Counted from the stretch's first letter, positions 17,883 through 26,994 are shown. The stretch is 55,775 nucleotides of DNA from JBDZUZ01 sp040255445 (GCA_040255445.1 JBDZUZ010000008.1:1-55775), one strand, 5' to 3'. Notes: generated by a model from the letters alone, not told the origin. Numbers and translations: made by a program.

Positions 17883-18662
17883 ATGAGCACGCTCGACACC
17901 AGACCGAACCAGCCCGCGGCCAACAAGCCCGTCTGGTCACGCTACGTCCACGGGCACCACTGGCGGACCGCGGCGGAGGAGTTCGATGGAGCCAAGCTCG
18001 GCTTCTGGCTCTTCCTCACCACGGAAGTGCTGCTCTTCGCCGGCATCTTCTGCGCCTACGCACTCTTCCGCGCCATGTACCCCGAGGCCTGGGCCGAGGG
18101 CTCGGGCTCGCTGGACTGGAAGTGGGGCGCGCTCAACACCGTCGTGCTGCTGGTCTCCAGCTACACGATGGCCGCGTCGATCTACGCCTTCCAGACCGAC
18201 CAGCAGAAGCGGGCGCAGATCAACCTGCTGATCACGCTCGTGGCCGGCTTCGCGTTCCTCGCCATCAAGTTCCTCTTCGAGTACACGCCCAAGTGGTCGG
18301 GCTACTTCTTCGTGCTCGACCCCGCGCTCAGCCACTACCCCGAGAGCGGCAAGACCGCGCTGGGCGGGCTCTTCCACTTCGTCGAGGGCTACGGCGGCAA
18401 GCGACCCGGCGAGCTCTTCAGCTACCCCTTCGCCGAGAGCGCCAACATGCCGCTCTGGTGGAGCGTCTACTACTGCGGCACTTCGCTCCACGCCCTGCAC
18501 GTCATCATCGGCATGATCCTGATCGCCCGCGTCTACGTGAAGGGCGTCAAGGGCCACTACGGGCCGACCTACTACACCGGCGTCGAGATCGCCGGCCTCT
18601 ACTGGCACCTTGTTGACCTCATCTGGATCTTCCTCTTCCCGCTCCTCTATCTGATCCACTGA
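17883..18662 (+). CDS. coxC: cytochrome c oxidase subunit III
   Basis: 259 residues from the ATG at 17883. Family features are KLGFWLFLTTEVLLFAGIF near residue 40, the WWSVYYCGTSLHALHVIIG helix and the C-terminal YWHLVDLIWIFLFPLLYL block, which is diagnostic of subunit III. It has a poorly conserved periplasmic insertion of about 55 residues (around 140-195). Subunit III supports proton uptake and stability of subunit I. The start avoids 13 upstream residues that lie in the intergenic hairpin region. Confidence 0.94.
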   Translation: MSTLDTRPNQPAANKPVWSRYVHGHHWRTAAEEFDGAKLGFWLFLTTEVLLFAGIFCAYALFRAMYPEAWAEGSGSLDWKWGALNTVVLLVSSYTMAASIYAFQTDQQKRAQINLLITLVAGFAFLAIKFLFEYTPKWSGYFFVLDPALSHYPESGKTALGGLFHFVEGYGGKRPGELFSYPFAESANMPLWWSVYYCGTSLHALHVIIGMILIARVYVKGVKGHYGPTYYTGVEIAGLYWHLVDLIWIFLFPLLYLIH

Positions 18663-18742
18663 TCCTGGATCACGCCGCCCCCGGCGGCAACGCCCCGCTC
18701 GAACCACGCGAACCACCGCACCAGACACCGGGTCAACACACC

Positions 18743-19462
18743 ATGGCACACGCACACGCCGCCAACCCCAGCGAATTCAACGAGCTCGACCCGCACGGCG
18801 CGGGCGGGCACGGCCAGCACGAATCGCACGTGATCGTCGGCCCCTTCACGCTCCGGCTGATCCTCGCGATCCTGCTCTTCTTCACCGCCACGACCGTCGG
18901 CCTGGCGCAGCTCGAGATCTGGATCGCCGGCTTCTTCGACATCACGCTGCCGCTCTGGCTCAACATCGTGATCGCGATGTCGATCGCCACCGTCAAGGCC
19001 GTGCTGGTCATGGCGTACTTCATGCAGCTCCGCTACGACAACCCCATCAACACCATCCTGATGGGTTTCTGCATCTTCGGCGTGCTGCTGTTCATCTGCT
19101 TCACCGCCATGGACCTGCTCACCCGCGACCGCATCTACGACTTCAAGGAAGGCCAGGTCGTCGCCGGCGGCACGTTCCAGGGCAACCTCTCCCGCGTCGA
19201 TGTCGCCCGTCAGGAGTTCATCGAGAGGGTCGGCGAGGACCGCTACAAGGAAATCAAGGCCGCCATCAAGCACGATGCCCACGGCCACGGACATGGCGAT
19301 TCCGCCGTGGTCGGCAGCACCGCAAGCAAGTCGCGCCCCATCGTCGGCACGACCGATGCCCTCTCCACCGAGCCCGCGCATCACGACGGTGGCCACGGCG
19401 ACGGGCACGGAAACCACAAGGCGGGCTCCGGCGAAGGACACTCCGCCGGGGACGGCCACTGA
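18743..19462 (+). CDS. cytochrome c oxidase subunit IV (CtaF/Cox4-like), His-rich tail
   Basis: 239 residues. Three transmembrane helices occupy about residues 35-125 and include IATVKAVLVMAYFMQLRYD, the typical motif of prokaryotic subunit IV (helix with Lys followed by YFMHL/YFMQL). Unlike the usual short protein of about 100 residues, it continues for roughly 110 residues on the soluble side and ends in a region very rich in His, Gly and Asp (HHDGGHGDGHGNHKAG). The N-terminus is also His-rich. The tails might bind metal. It follows coxC in the same operon. Confidence 0.85.
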   Translation: MAHAHAANPSEFNELDPHGAGGHGQHESHVIVGPFTLRLILAILLFFTATTVGLAQLEIWIAGFFDITLPLWLNIVIAMSIATVKAVLVMAYFMQLRYDNPINTILMGFCIFGVLLFICFTAMDLLTRDRIYDFKEGQVVAGGTFQGNLSRVDVARQEFIERVGEDRYKEIKAAIKHDAHGHGHGDSAVVGSTASKSRPIVGTTDALSTEPAHHDGGHGDGHGNHKAGSGEGHSAGDGH

Positions 19463-19504
19463 CACCGCCGGGCGGTCCGTGAACGCCGCCGCGGCTGCAC
19501 CGAC

Positions 19505-20281
19505 ATGACCCGCAAGCGCCTCATCTCGTTCGCCGTCGCCGCGCTCGGCCTGGCCGTCATGATCGGCGCCGGCGTCGACATGACCCGCCGCATCGTGGCG
19601 TTCAACGAAGCGGCGGATCGACCCTTCTTCGTCTTTCAGGTCATCAACGCCCGCGAGTTCGGCCACTACGGCCGCCGCGTTACGCTGACCGATGTCGAGC
19701 AGGACGGCGTCGACTATGTCGAACTCGATTACGACGGCGAGACCCGTCGGCTCCCGGTCACGATCCCGCCGCGGTTCGAGATCGCCACACTCGAAACCCA
19801 CCACGACTGGCTCCGTGCCCTCCGCATCGTCGATGGCACGGGCCTCACGTTCGAAGAGATCGAGAACCGCACCAGGAGCGGCGATCTCGACGTGCGCCTC
19901 GTGATCGTCACCAAGTCCCCCCGCCCGGGCGCTGATCCGGAAACCTGGGGCACGGTCTGGAAGAAGGACTGGACCTTCGACTTCTACGAACTCAAGGCCG
20001 ACGGCTCGATCGAAGAGCAGCGGCTCAAGTACCCGCAGGGACGGGTGGGCACGCTCCCGGGCCCCGGCGAACTCGCCGAGAACACCTGGCAGTACGAGGC
20101 CGCGCTGCACCTGATGCCCCGCGGCCCGACCGGCCGCTTCCGCAACAGCGCGCTCGATGTCGTCGGCTGGACGCTCCCGGCGATCGCGATCAGCGGGCTC
20201 GCGATCGTGCTCGCGCTGGGCTTCGGCTTCGCCCCGCCGCGGGCGGAGCGGATGCCCGAAGGCGATGCGAAGAACGTTTAA
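19505..20281 (+). CDS. conserved-looking membrane protein of unknown function, end of cox cluster
   Basis: 258 residues, not recognised. It has one N-terminal helix (about residues 5-25), a soluble domain of about 190 residues rich in Glu, Asp and Arg with no Cys and few His, and a second helix near the C-terminus (about residues 220-243). It starts 42 bases after the subunit IV gene and appears to be the last gene of the operon. Both ends cross the membrane, so the soluble domain would lie on one face, probably outside. An accessory or assembly role for the oxidase is inferred from position only. Confidence 0.7.
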   Translation: MTRKRLISFAVAALGLAVMIGAGVDMTRRIVAFNEAADRPFFVFQVINAREFGHYGRRVTLTDVEQDGVDYVELDYDGETRRLPVTIPPRFEIATLETHHDWLRALRIVDGTGLTFEEIENRTRSGDLDVRLVIVTKSPRPGADPETWGTVWKKDWTFDFYELKADGSIEEQRLKYPQGRVGTLPGPGELAENTWQYEAALHLMPRGPTGRFRNSALDVVGWTLPAIAISGLAIVLALGFGFAPPRAERMPEGDAKNV

Positions 20282-20361
20282 GCACCAACAATCGGCTGAA
20301 GGCGGCAGATCTTGCTGCTTAGTGCGGGAAAGGGTAGAGTCGTGTTCATCGGGAGGTACCG

Positions 20362-20793
20362 ATGGACGTGCTTTTCTACTACGCGGCATCTGCTCGGCGC
20401 GCTGACGCGGAGACAGCTGAGACCCCATCGTTAAACAGCGAGCATGACACGCTTCATTCAGCCGAGCCGAGCGACACGGTCTGGGTAATCACTTGGGAGG
20501 ATGGCCGGTACCGGCTCCTGCAGCGTTTCGTGGTGGCTGAGAAACAGATTGTGCCAGACGGACGGTACGGCCCCTACAGGCTGGTTCCGGATTTCGCTCA
20601 GTCAAGGAGGTATCACCTTCTCAAGACGCCGCCGATTACGGAATTGCTCGAGCAGACATCCTTGAAGCCGAAGCCCGCCGGATCGAGCTTCCAAGGACGA
20701 AGTCACGTGCGCCCGCTCAGCGCAGAAGATGCGATGTTGTTCCGCGACTTCGCAAGGGATCAGATCGCGTGCGAACTTGCACTTGATGACTGA
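20362..20793 (+). CDS. small hypothetical protein of atypical composition
   Basis: 143 residues with no assigned family. A good ribosome-binding site GGGAGG (20350-20355) precedes the ATG. The middle part VWVITWEDGRYRLLQRFVV and YGPYRLVPDF looks like a compact beta-rich fold, and the C-terminus is acidic and helical. Base composition and codon use are less GC-rich than the neighbours (many A/T-ending codons), which suggests transfer or relaxed selection. It is convergent with the MlaE-like gene, only six bases away. It could be a cargo gene; nothing in the sequence shows what it does. Confidence 0.55.
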   Translation: MDVLFYYAASARRADAETAETPSLNSEHDTLHSAEPSDTVWVITWEDGRYRLLQRFVVAEKQIVPDGRYGPYRLVPDFAQSRRYHLLKTPPITELLEQTSLKPKPAGSSFQGRSHVRPLSAEDAMLFRDFARDQIACELALDD

Positions 20794-20799
20794 ATCAGA

Positions 20800-21666
20800 T
20801 CAGCGGAACACCGAGTCCACGCCGCCGTGGATCCAGAAATCGATGTCGTTGAGCACCTTGGCGAGCACCAGGCTGATCGCGATGATCGAGATGAAGCTGG
20901 TGACGAACGAGTCGGTCGTCGCCGCGCCGACGCCCTGCGCACCGGGCTTGCAGTTGAAGCCCTTGTAGCAGGCGACGATGCCGATCGCCGCTCCGAAGAA
21001 GATCGACTTCACCAGCCCGCTGAACACATCGAACCACGTGATGAACAGGTCCGAGTAGCGGAAGTACAGGTTCGGGTCCGCGGTGTAGAACTTCGTCGTC
21101 ACCAGCCAGCTCCCGAGCACCCCGCACAGGTTCGAGACCACCGTGAGCGCCGGGATCATGGCCACGCAGGCGATGAACCGCGGCACGACGAGCACGCGGA
21201 CCGGGTCCGACGCCATCGCCTTCATCGCATCAAGCTGCTCGGTGACGCGCATCGATCCGAGTTCTGCCGTCAGCGAGCAGCCGACGCGACCGGCGAGCAT
21301 CACCGCCGCGAGCACCGGGCCGATCTGCTTGACGATCGACAGGTTCACCACGCCGCCCAGCCGCGTCTCCTGCCCAATCGACTGGAACTGCCGGTACCCC
21401 TCGAACGCGAGGATCATCCCGATGAACCCGCCGGTGATCGCAATGACCGGCGCCGACATCGTGCCCACGAAGAAGAGCTGCCGGCCGATCCGGTCACGCT
21501 GGCACCAGGTCCGCACCGCCCCGATCGCCCGGATCGTCGCCGCGAAGAACTGCACGAACCGCCCGAACGATGCGACCAGATCGAGCACCGCGCGGCCGAA
21601 CGCGGCGATCGCGACGAGCGGCCGTTTGATCGTAAAGCCTTGTGCGTCGGCGGCGCCGTCGGTCAT
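20800..21666 (-). CDS. MlaE-family ABC transporter permease
   Basis: 288 residues with about five or six helices. The MlaE/TTG2B family signature is clear: GGFIGMILAFEGYRQFQ, ELGSMRVTEQLDAMKAM (the conserved cytoplasmic EQ-loop) and FITSFISIIAISLVL-like C-terminal helix. In other bacteria MlaE works with an MlaF ATPase and an MlaD (MCE) protein to move phospholipid between membranes. Neither partner gene lies beside this one, so it is an orphan or works with proteins encoded elsewhere. The start follows the TM-free N-terminus of about 70 residues. Confidence 0.88.
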   Translation of the reverse strand: MTDGAADAQGFTIKRPLVAIAAFGRAVLDLVASFGRFVQFFAATIRAIGAVRTWCQRDRIGRQLFFVGTMSAPVIAITGGFIGMILAFEGYRQFQSIGQETRLGGVVNLSIVKQIGPVLAAVMLAGRVGCSLTAELGSMRVTEQLDAMKAMASDPVRVLVVPRFIACVAMIPALTVVSNLCGVLGSWLVTTKFYTADPNLYFRYSDLFITWFDVFSGLVKSIFFGAAIGIVACYKGFNCKPGAQGVGAATTDSFVTSFISIIAISLVLAKVLNDIDFWIHGGVDSVFR

Positions 21667-21814
21667 GGGAGCAGCGGTGGGGTCGTCGGCGGGGGTGCCT
21701 GGGGGTAGGGGTGGAATCGCCGCGGCGCTCGTCGCCGGGCCGCGGCCGGGAAGGTTAGCACTTCCGAACCTGGCCGAAGCCGGATTCGCGAACCGCCCGC
21801 GGAATCCGAATCGC

Positions 21815-21850
21815 GCAAAAACAAAGGCGGCCCCGACAGGGGCCGCCTTC
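21815..21850 (-). terminator. intrinsic terminator after OmpA-type lipoprotein gene
   Basis: On the minus strand the stem AAGGCGGCCCC / GGGGCCGCCTT with a four-base loop is followed by TTTGTTTTT. It lies 33-68 bases past the stop of the OmpA-family gene. Confidence 0.8.
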
Positions 21851-21882
21851 GCGAATCTGATCAGTTCGTCAGGCCGCGCCGA

Positions 21883-22764
21883 TCACTTGCTGAAGTCGGG
21901 CTGACGGGTCGGGGGCACCTCGCGGGAGGGCTCCATCGATGACGAGCCGCTGTTGGCCGGGGCGTTGGCCGCCGCCGTGCCGCGCGACTGGGCGAGGTAG
22001 ATCTCGACGCGCCGGTTCTGCGGCGTGTTACCGCTGGGTGTGTTGGGGACCAGCGGGCGGTGCTCGCCCCACCCGGCCGCCATCATGCGGCTGGAGGGAA
22101 CATTCATCCGGCCCAGCTCATCGATCACCGCGATGGCGCGGTGGGCCGAGAGGTGGCGGTTGGTCGGGTGCCGCTGGGCGGTGCCGGCGCTGATCCGCTG
22201 GCTGTCGGTGTGGCCCTCGATGATGATCTCATACTTCGAGGCGGCATCGGAACCGAGGATCTGTGCGAGGGCCTGGAGAGCCTGGCCGGCCTCGGCCTTG
22301 ACGACCGCCGAGCCCGAGTCGAAGGTGAGGTCGGAAGCGAAGCGGAGCATGCCGCGCTCGGAGTCGTAGCGGATCAGGTCGGGATAGCGGGCGGCGAGCT
22401 CCTTGAGGGCCGCATCGGTCTCGGCGTCGAGCGGGCCGAACTGCATGCCCGACAGCCGCTGCTCGAGAGCGCGGTAGTCGGCGAGGGCCTGGTCGAGCTG
22501 GCGACGGAGCTCGGCGTTCTGGCTGGTCAGCTCGGAGAGGGCGCCCTCGCCGCGGCCCATCGAGCCGCGGAGCAGCTCGAGGGACTGCTGGGCCTGCCGC
22601 AGGTCCTGCTCGAGGCGGGCGTTGCGGGCCTCCAGGCTGCGGTTGGTTTCGTACAGCTTGTCGTAGTCACCCTGGCCGATACAGCCGGTCATCAGCATGG
22701 AGCCGGCGAGGGCGATCGGGGCGATCACGACACGGGAGAAACGGCGGGACGGGGTCTTCAACAT
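21883..22764 (-). CDS. OmpA-family peptidoglycan-binding lipoprotein
   Basis: 293 residues. The signal peptide ends in a lipobox (LMTGC, Cys near residue 28). A coiled-coil region rich in Glu, Gln, Leu and Arg spans about residues 35-110. The C-terminal OmpA-like domain contains IIIEGHTDSQRIS, the sequence HLSAHRAIAVIDEL and GWGEHRPL with NRRVEIYL at the end, the peptidoglycan-binding signature. It probably links the outer membrane to the cell wall, as Pal does, although the coiled-coil is closer to PopZ/PAL-like 'OmpA with coiled coil' proteins. It is a single gene with its own terminator. Confidence 0.9.
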   Translation of the reverse strand: MLKTPSRRFSRVVIAPIALAGSMLMTGCIGQGDYDKLYETNRSLEARNARLEQDLRQAQQSLELLRGSMGRGEGALSELTSQNAELRRQLDQALADYRALEQRLSGMQFGPLDAETDAALKELAARYPDLIRYDSERGMLRFASDLTFDSGSAVVKAEAGQALQALAQILGSDAASKYEIIIEGHTDSQRISAGTAQRHPTNRHLSAHRAIAVIDELGRMNVPSSRMMAAGWGEHRPLVPNTPSGNTPQNRRVEIYLAQSRGTAAANAPANSGSSSMEPSREVPPTRQPDFSK

Positions 22765-22977
22765 TCCGGGCTCCTTCCGACACGGGCCGACGATCGGGAT
22801 GGTGGTGGCCGGCGGCGGTCGGTCTATTCTCGGACTCTACTGGACAGGGGTGATCGTACTCCACCCCGCGGCCGTGGAGGGCAGCGCGGCGGACCGCCGC
22901 GGCTGCACGCAACGCCGCTTCAATGTGGTATCGGAGCCCGCGCCTCGAATCCATGAATCGCCGCGAAAGGCCCCCGC

Positions 22978-24279
22978 ATGTTCTTCCCGCCCCGCTTCAT
23001 CCGCTTCAACGCGGCATCGATCATCGACGCCACCGGCGATGTCTCGCCCGGGTCGATCCTGATCGGGGTTGAGGGCGGGATCGAGCGCCGCGACGGGCTG
23101 CTCGTCGTCGATGCGCCACGGATCGCGGCGGTCGGATCGCCCGCGGAGGTCGACGACTTCCTCGGCACGGCGGACGCCGCGGTCATCGATCGCCCGGATC
23201 ATGTGATCACGCCGGCCTTCGCCAACGCGCACTGCCACCTCGACCTGACGCACATCGGGCCGCGGCCACACGATGCGGCGGGGGGGTTCGGGGCGTTTGT
23301 CGATCTCGTGCGAAAGGAACGGCGGACCGAGGACGAGCAGATCGCGGCCAGCGTGGCCGAGGGTATCCGGCTGAGCCTGGCGGGCGGCGTGCTGGCGGTG
23401 GGGGATATCGCCGGGTCGGTGCGGGGTCGGACATCGCTGGCGCCTTGGCGGACGCTCGCCGGATCGCCGCTGCAAGGTGTGAGTTATCTCGAGTTCTTCG
23501 CGATCGGCAAGGCGGCGGAGGCCGGACAGGCCCGTGCCGCGGAAGCCCTGGCGCAGGCCCGGCGGGAAGGACAGGGTCGGATCGCGATCGGGCTGCAGCC
23601 GCACGCGCCGAACACCGTCGGACTCGCCGGGTACCGATGGGCGGTCGAGCAGCGGGTCCCGCTGGCGACGCACCTGGCGGAGACCGCCGAGGAGCGCGAG
23701 TTCATCGGAGCAGGCACCGGTCCCCAAAGGGCGTTCCTCGAGCAACTGGGACTGTGGGACGATGCAGCGCTCGCGGAAATCGGTCGCGGTTCGTCGCCGG
23801 TGGCACACCTGGCGCCGGTCCTGGACAGCGCTGGGTTCCTTGTTGCGCACGTGAACGACGCCAGCGATGCCGACATCGAGATCCTGGCGCGGACGGGGAC
23901 GGCGGTGGCGTATTGCCCGCGGGCATCGGACTACTTCGGGGCCGCGTCCCGCTTCGGGCCGCACCGGTACCGGGACATGATCGCGGCCGGCATACCGGTG
24001 GCGCTAGGGACCGACTCGATCATCAACCTGCCGGCCGGAACGGAGCGCCTCTCGACGCTCGACGAGGCCCGGTACCTCTGGCGGCGGGACCGGACCGACC
24101 CGATGCAACTGCTGGCGATGGCGACGACCGCGGGCGGACGGGCACTTGGACTTTCCGAAGGGGCCTTCCTGCTGGGAGCGGGGACTTCGGTGCTGGGATT
24201 GGCGGCGGTGCCGGGCCGGAGCTGGGCAGAGGCGCTCGGGAGCGAGGCTCCGCCGGAGTTGCTGTTAGCCCGGAAATAG
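22978..24279 (+). CDS. amidohydrolase-superfamily protein (Atz/TrzN-like)
   Basis: 433 residues. The metal-site motifs of the superfamily are present: HxH in NAHCHLDLT (about residue 81), His in LQPHAPNTVG, His in ATHLAETAEE and the Asp in LGTDSIINLPAG. Such enzymes deaminate or dechlorinate purine- or triazine-like compounds. One known member is aminodeoxyfutalosine deaminase of the menaquinone futalosine pathway, and this protein could be that enzyme, but nothing in the neighbourhood proves it. The N-terminal beta-domain is split by an unusual insertion before the first HxH. It is monocistronic and divergent from the OmpA gene. Confidence 0.82.
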   Translation: MFFPPRFIRFNAASIIDATGDVSPGSILIGVEGGIERRDGLLVVDAPRIAAVGSPAEVDDFLGTADAAVIDRPDHVITPAFANAHCHLDLTHIGPRPHDAAGGFGAFVDLVRKERRTEDEQIAASVAEGIRLSLAGGVLAVGDIAGSVRGRTSLAPWRTLAGSPLQGVSYLEFFAIGKAAEAGQARAAEALAQARREGQGRIAIGLQPHAPNTVGLAGYRWAVEQRVPLATHLAETAEEREFIGAGTGPQRAFLEQLGLWDDAALAEIGRGSSPVAHLAPVLDSAGFLVAHVNDASDADIEILARTGTAVAYCPRASDYFGAASRFGPHRYRDMIAAGIPVALGTDSIINLPAGTERLSTLDEARYLWRRDRTDPMQLLAMATTAGGRALGLSEGAFLLGAGTSVLGLAAVPGRSWAEALGSEAPPELLLARK

Positions 24280-24411
24280 TGCTGTCAGACCGTAATGTGG
24301 CGCGATCTGAACCCGCTGATCGGCGTACGATCGCGAGGGCGGGGAGGGCTGTGATTGTAATTTGTTTGGGATAGTCGCGTCCGCTATTGGCGGCGTTTCG
24401 CCGGATCACCC

Positions 24412-26994
24412 ATGAGCGAGAAATGGCGTCGCAGCAAGGCTTGGGACGATGCGTTCCTGACGGGGGCGTTGCGGCCCGTGAAGTGGGTGCTGCGGGCGCT
24501 GAGTTCGATCTCGCTCTCGGTGGTGCTGCTCACATTCGTCGCTGTGTACGGTGCGCTGGCGAGCGTGCCGATCGGGCTGCTCGCGCTGATCCCGACCTAC
24601 GTCGTGTACCTGCTGACGTTCCTGATCGTCGCGGCGGTGCTGATGGGGCTGCCGACCTTCGCCGCCCGGCGCATGTTGCGTGAGAAGCCGGCGGGGCGGT
24701 TCGCGGCGACGGTCCTGATGGGGCTCGTGCTGACCGCCGCATCGGCCTGGGTCTGGCACCGCTTCGCGTGGCCGCTGCTGCACTATGACCCGGTCCGCGG
24801 CACGGGTCTGCGCTTCTTCGCCGACTTCTCGCACGCGTACCGCAACATCACGATCCGGCGCCTGCCGGCGTTCGAGATGTCCGAGCTCGAGTTCTACGGC
24901 TGGTGGCCGATGCGGGCGGCGCTGATGCTGTTCGTGCTCAATCTCGTCGTGGCGACGGTGCGGCGGATCGAGTTCAACTTCAAGAACATCGGCGTGCTGA
25001 CGGTGCACACCGGGATCATCGTGATCGCGCTCGGCAGCGTGTACTACAACGGCCTCAAGAAGGAAGGCGACACCGTGCTTCTCGCCGGCGGCTTCGATGA
25101 GGCCACCGGCACACCGCTGGCCGGGCCGCGGCAGAACGTCTTCTACGACAACACGCGGATGTCGCTGTTCGTCGATCAGTTCCGCGGCTTTGAACAGCGG
25201 CCGCTCGAGGATGTGCCGCGGTACAACAACTACAACCTGGGCGCATCGGGCGGTGAGAGCGCGTGGGTCGCGAGCCGGCGACTGCCGCCGTGGGAGGGTG
25301 TCCCGGATCTTGGGCCGCTCGACAATCCGGTGGTGGGCACGACGCTGGGGCGGGTTGATGAGGACATCAACTTCCGCGTGGTCGGCTACGCGTTCTACGC
25401 CGAACCGGGCGAGGATCGCGAGAAGGCGACGGCGCCGGCCGATCCGGCCGCCGCGGATCCGCTGCGGATCGTGTTCCTGTACAGCGGGCTGAACGATCCG
25501 GCGGGCGAGCTCTCGGAGAAGCCCGCGGCGTACTTCATGCTGTCGCCGCGGATGCCGAAGGACCGCGTGGTATTGCGGGAGGATCCCGAGTCCGGCCGCT
25601 CGCTGTTCTCTGTCGAGTACACGCAGGGAGAGAGCGCGGGCATGCCCGCAGCGCGGTGGCACGACCTGACCGAGACACTCCCGGCCGCGAGCTACGGGCT
25701 CGTGATCGAAGTGCCGGGCAGCGGGAGTAGCGAAGCGTTGCGCCAGGTCTATAGCGTGGCCCCCGGCCAGCAGATCAGCGTCGGCGAGACCGGCTACAGC
25801 GTGCGTGTGGATCGCATCGAGCCCCGGCCGCCGTTCCCAATCATCACGAAGGGGTACGAGGACGCGACCAGCGAGGTCGCGGTGGTGACGGTGACGACGC
25901 CCGGCGGCGAATCGTTCGAGCGGTGGGTCTATCACCGCTTCCCGGAGATCAATCAGGACCTGCTGGCGGAGACGACCGAGACCGGCCGCCCGTCGCGGCG
26001 GAACGCTGACCCCTCCATCCGCATCGGCCTGATCGCGGCGGATCACCTCGCGGTGTACATCGATGAGCCCGAACCGGGTCGCACGCGGGCGGTGGTGCGC
26101 CAGCCCGGCGGCGTGGTGAAAGTGTTCGACTCGATTACCGATGATTGGCTGCACGATGTGCTGCCGCGGGTCTCGATGCGGATCGGCGAGCGATGGGAGC
26201 ACGCCCGCCGCGTCGTGCGTCCGATGCCGGTCGAGGAGAGCGAGCAGGACAAGCGGTTCATCGGCACGCACGACAAGGCGATGCTCGCGGTCGAGGTCAG
26301 TATCGCGGGGACGGACTGGTCGCGCACGGTGTGGCTGCCGTTCATGAAGTACCTGGGCATCGGCATGCCCGGCGAACAGACCGTGGCGCTGCCGGATGGC
26401 CGGCGTGTGCGGCTGGTCTTCGGTCGCCGGCAGCACCCCCTGCCGGGGTTTGACCTGCGCCTGGTCGATTTCCAGATGATCGCGTACGACCACCGCGGCG
26501 CGCCGCGTGACTATCAGTCGATCGTTCGCGTGACGCCGACGGGCGATGGCCCGCGCTTCGATGCGTTCGAGCACATCACCAAGCTGAACGCGCCGCTGAC
26601 GGCGCCGTTCAGTTGGGAGGCGACGGAGGCGAGTCTGCCGGCGCTGGTGCTCGGGCGTCTGACGGCGGGGCTGAACCCCAACCAGTTCAAGTTCAGCCAG
26701 GCCGGCTGGGACAGCGAGGGGTGGAAGCAGTCGCAGCAGCAGGCCGACCAAGGGCTGCTGCCGCGTCCGTTCGCGACGTTCACGATCCTGGGCGTGGGCA
26801 ACAACCCGGGCATCCACATCATCGCGCTGGGCAGCGTGCTGATGGGGATCGGGATCCCGTGGGCGTTCTACATCAAGCCTTGGCTCGTGCGTCGCGAGAA
26901 GAAGCGGATCCAGGAGCAGGTCGCCGCGGGCGCGTATGTGCGGCCGCGGCGTGTCGAGGAGCCGGCGGTCGAGCCGGTCGGCGCGGGATCGTGA
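24412..26994 (+). CDS. System II cytochrome c biogenesis protein, ResB/CcsB-like
   Basis: 860 residues. Four to five N-terminal helices come first (about residues 35-215), then a large periplasmic domain (about 220-795) and a final helix near 800-825. The first conserved His lies in LTVHTGIIVIALGSVYYNG and the second in GNNPGIHIIALGSVLMGIG, matching the two heme-handling His of ResB. With CcsA it carries heme across the membrane and attaches it to apocytochromes c. It is longer than ResB of Gram-positive bacteria, as is common in this phylum. The hemes of ActA, ActE and CoxB in this window are expected substrates. The downstream ccsA gene starts 68 bases later. Confidence 0.88.
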   Translation: MSEKWRRSKAWDDAFLTGALRPVKWVLRALSSISLSVVLLTFVAVYGALASVPIGLLALIPTYVVYLLTFLIVAAVLMGLPTFAARRMLREKPAGRFAATVLMGLVLTAASAWVWHRFAWPLLHYDPVRGTGLRFFADFSHAYRNITIRRLPAFEMSELEFYGWWPMRAALMLFVLNLVVATVRRIEFNFKNIGVLTVHTGIIVIALGSVYYNGLKKEGDTVLLAGGFDEATGTPLAGPRQNVFYDNTRMSLFVDQFRGFEQRPLEDVPRYNNYNLGASGGESAWVASRRLPPWEGVPDLGPLDNPVVGTTLGRVDEDINFRVVGYAFYAEPGEDREKATAPADPAAADPLRIVFLYSGLNDPAGELSEKPAAYFMLSPRMPKDRVVLREDPESGRSLFSVEYTQGESAGMPAARWHDLTETLPAASYGLVIEVPGSGSSEALRQVYSVAPGQQISVGETGYSVRVDRIEPRPPFPIITKGYEDATSEVAVVTVTTPGGESFERWVYHRFPEINQDLLAETTETGRPSRRNADPSIRIGLIAADHLAVYIDEPEPGRTRAVVRQPGGVVKVFDSITDDWLHDVLPRVSMRIGERWEHARRVVRPMPVEESEQDKRFIGTHDKAMLAVEVSIAGTDWSRTVWLPFMKYLGIGMPGEQTVALPDGRRVRLVFGRRQHPLPGFDLRLVDFQMIAYDHRGAPRDYQSIVRVTPTGDGPRFDAFEHITKLNAPLTAPFSWEATEASLPALVLGRLTAGLNPNQFKFSQAGWDSEGWKQSQQQADQGLLPRPFATFTILGVGNNPGIHIIALGSVLMGIGIPWAFYIKPWLVRREKKRIQEQVAAGAYVRPRRVEEPAVEPVGAGS

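Noticed and set aside
22838..22975. Short frames between the OmpA and amidohydrolase genes
   Set aside because: No ribosome-binding site, biased composition, and overlap with both upstream regions.
24406..26817. Long minus-strand open frame opposite the ResB-like gene
   Set aside because: High-GC DNA leaves antisense frames open; the plus strand has clear helices and heme His motifs, the minus translation is Arg/His-rich without structure.
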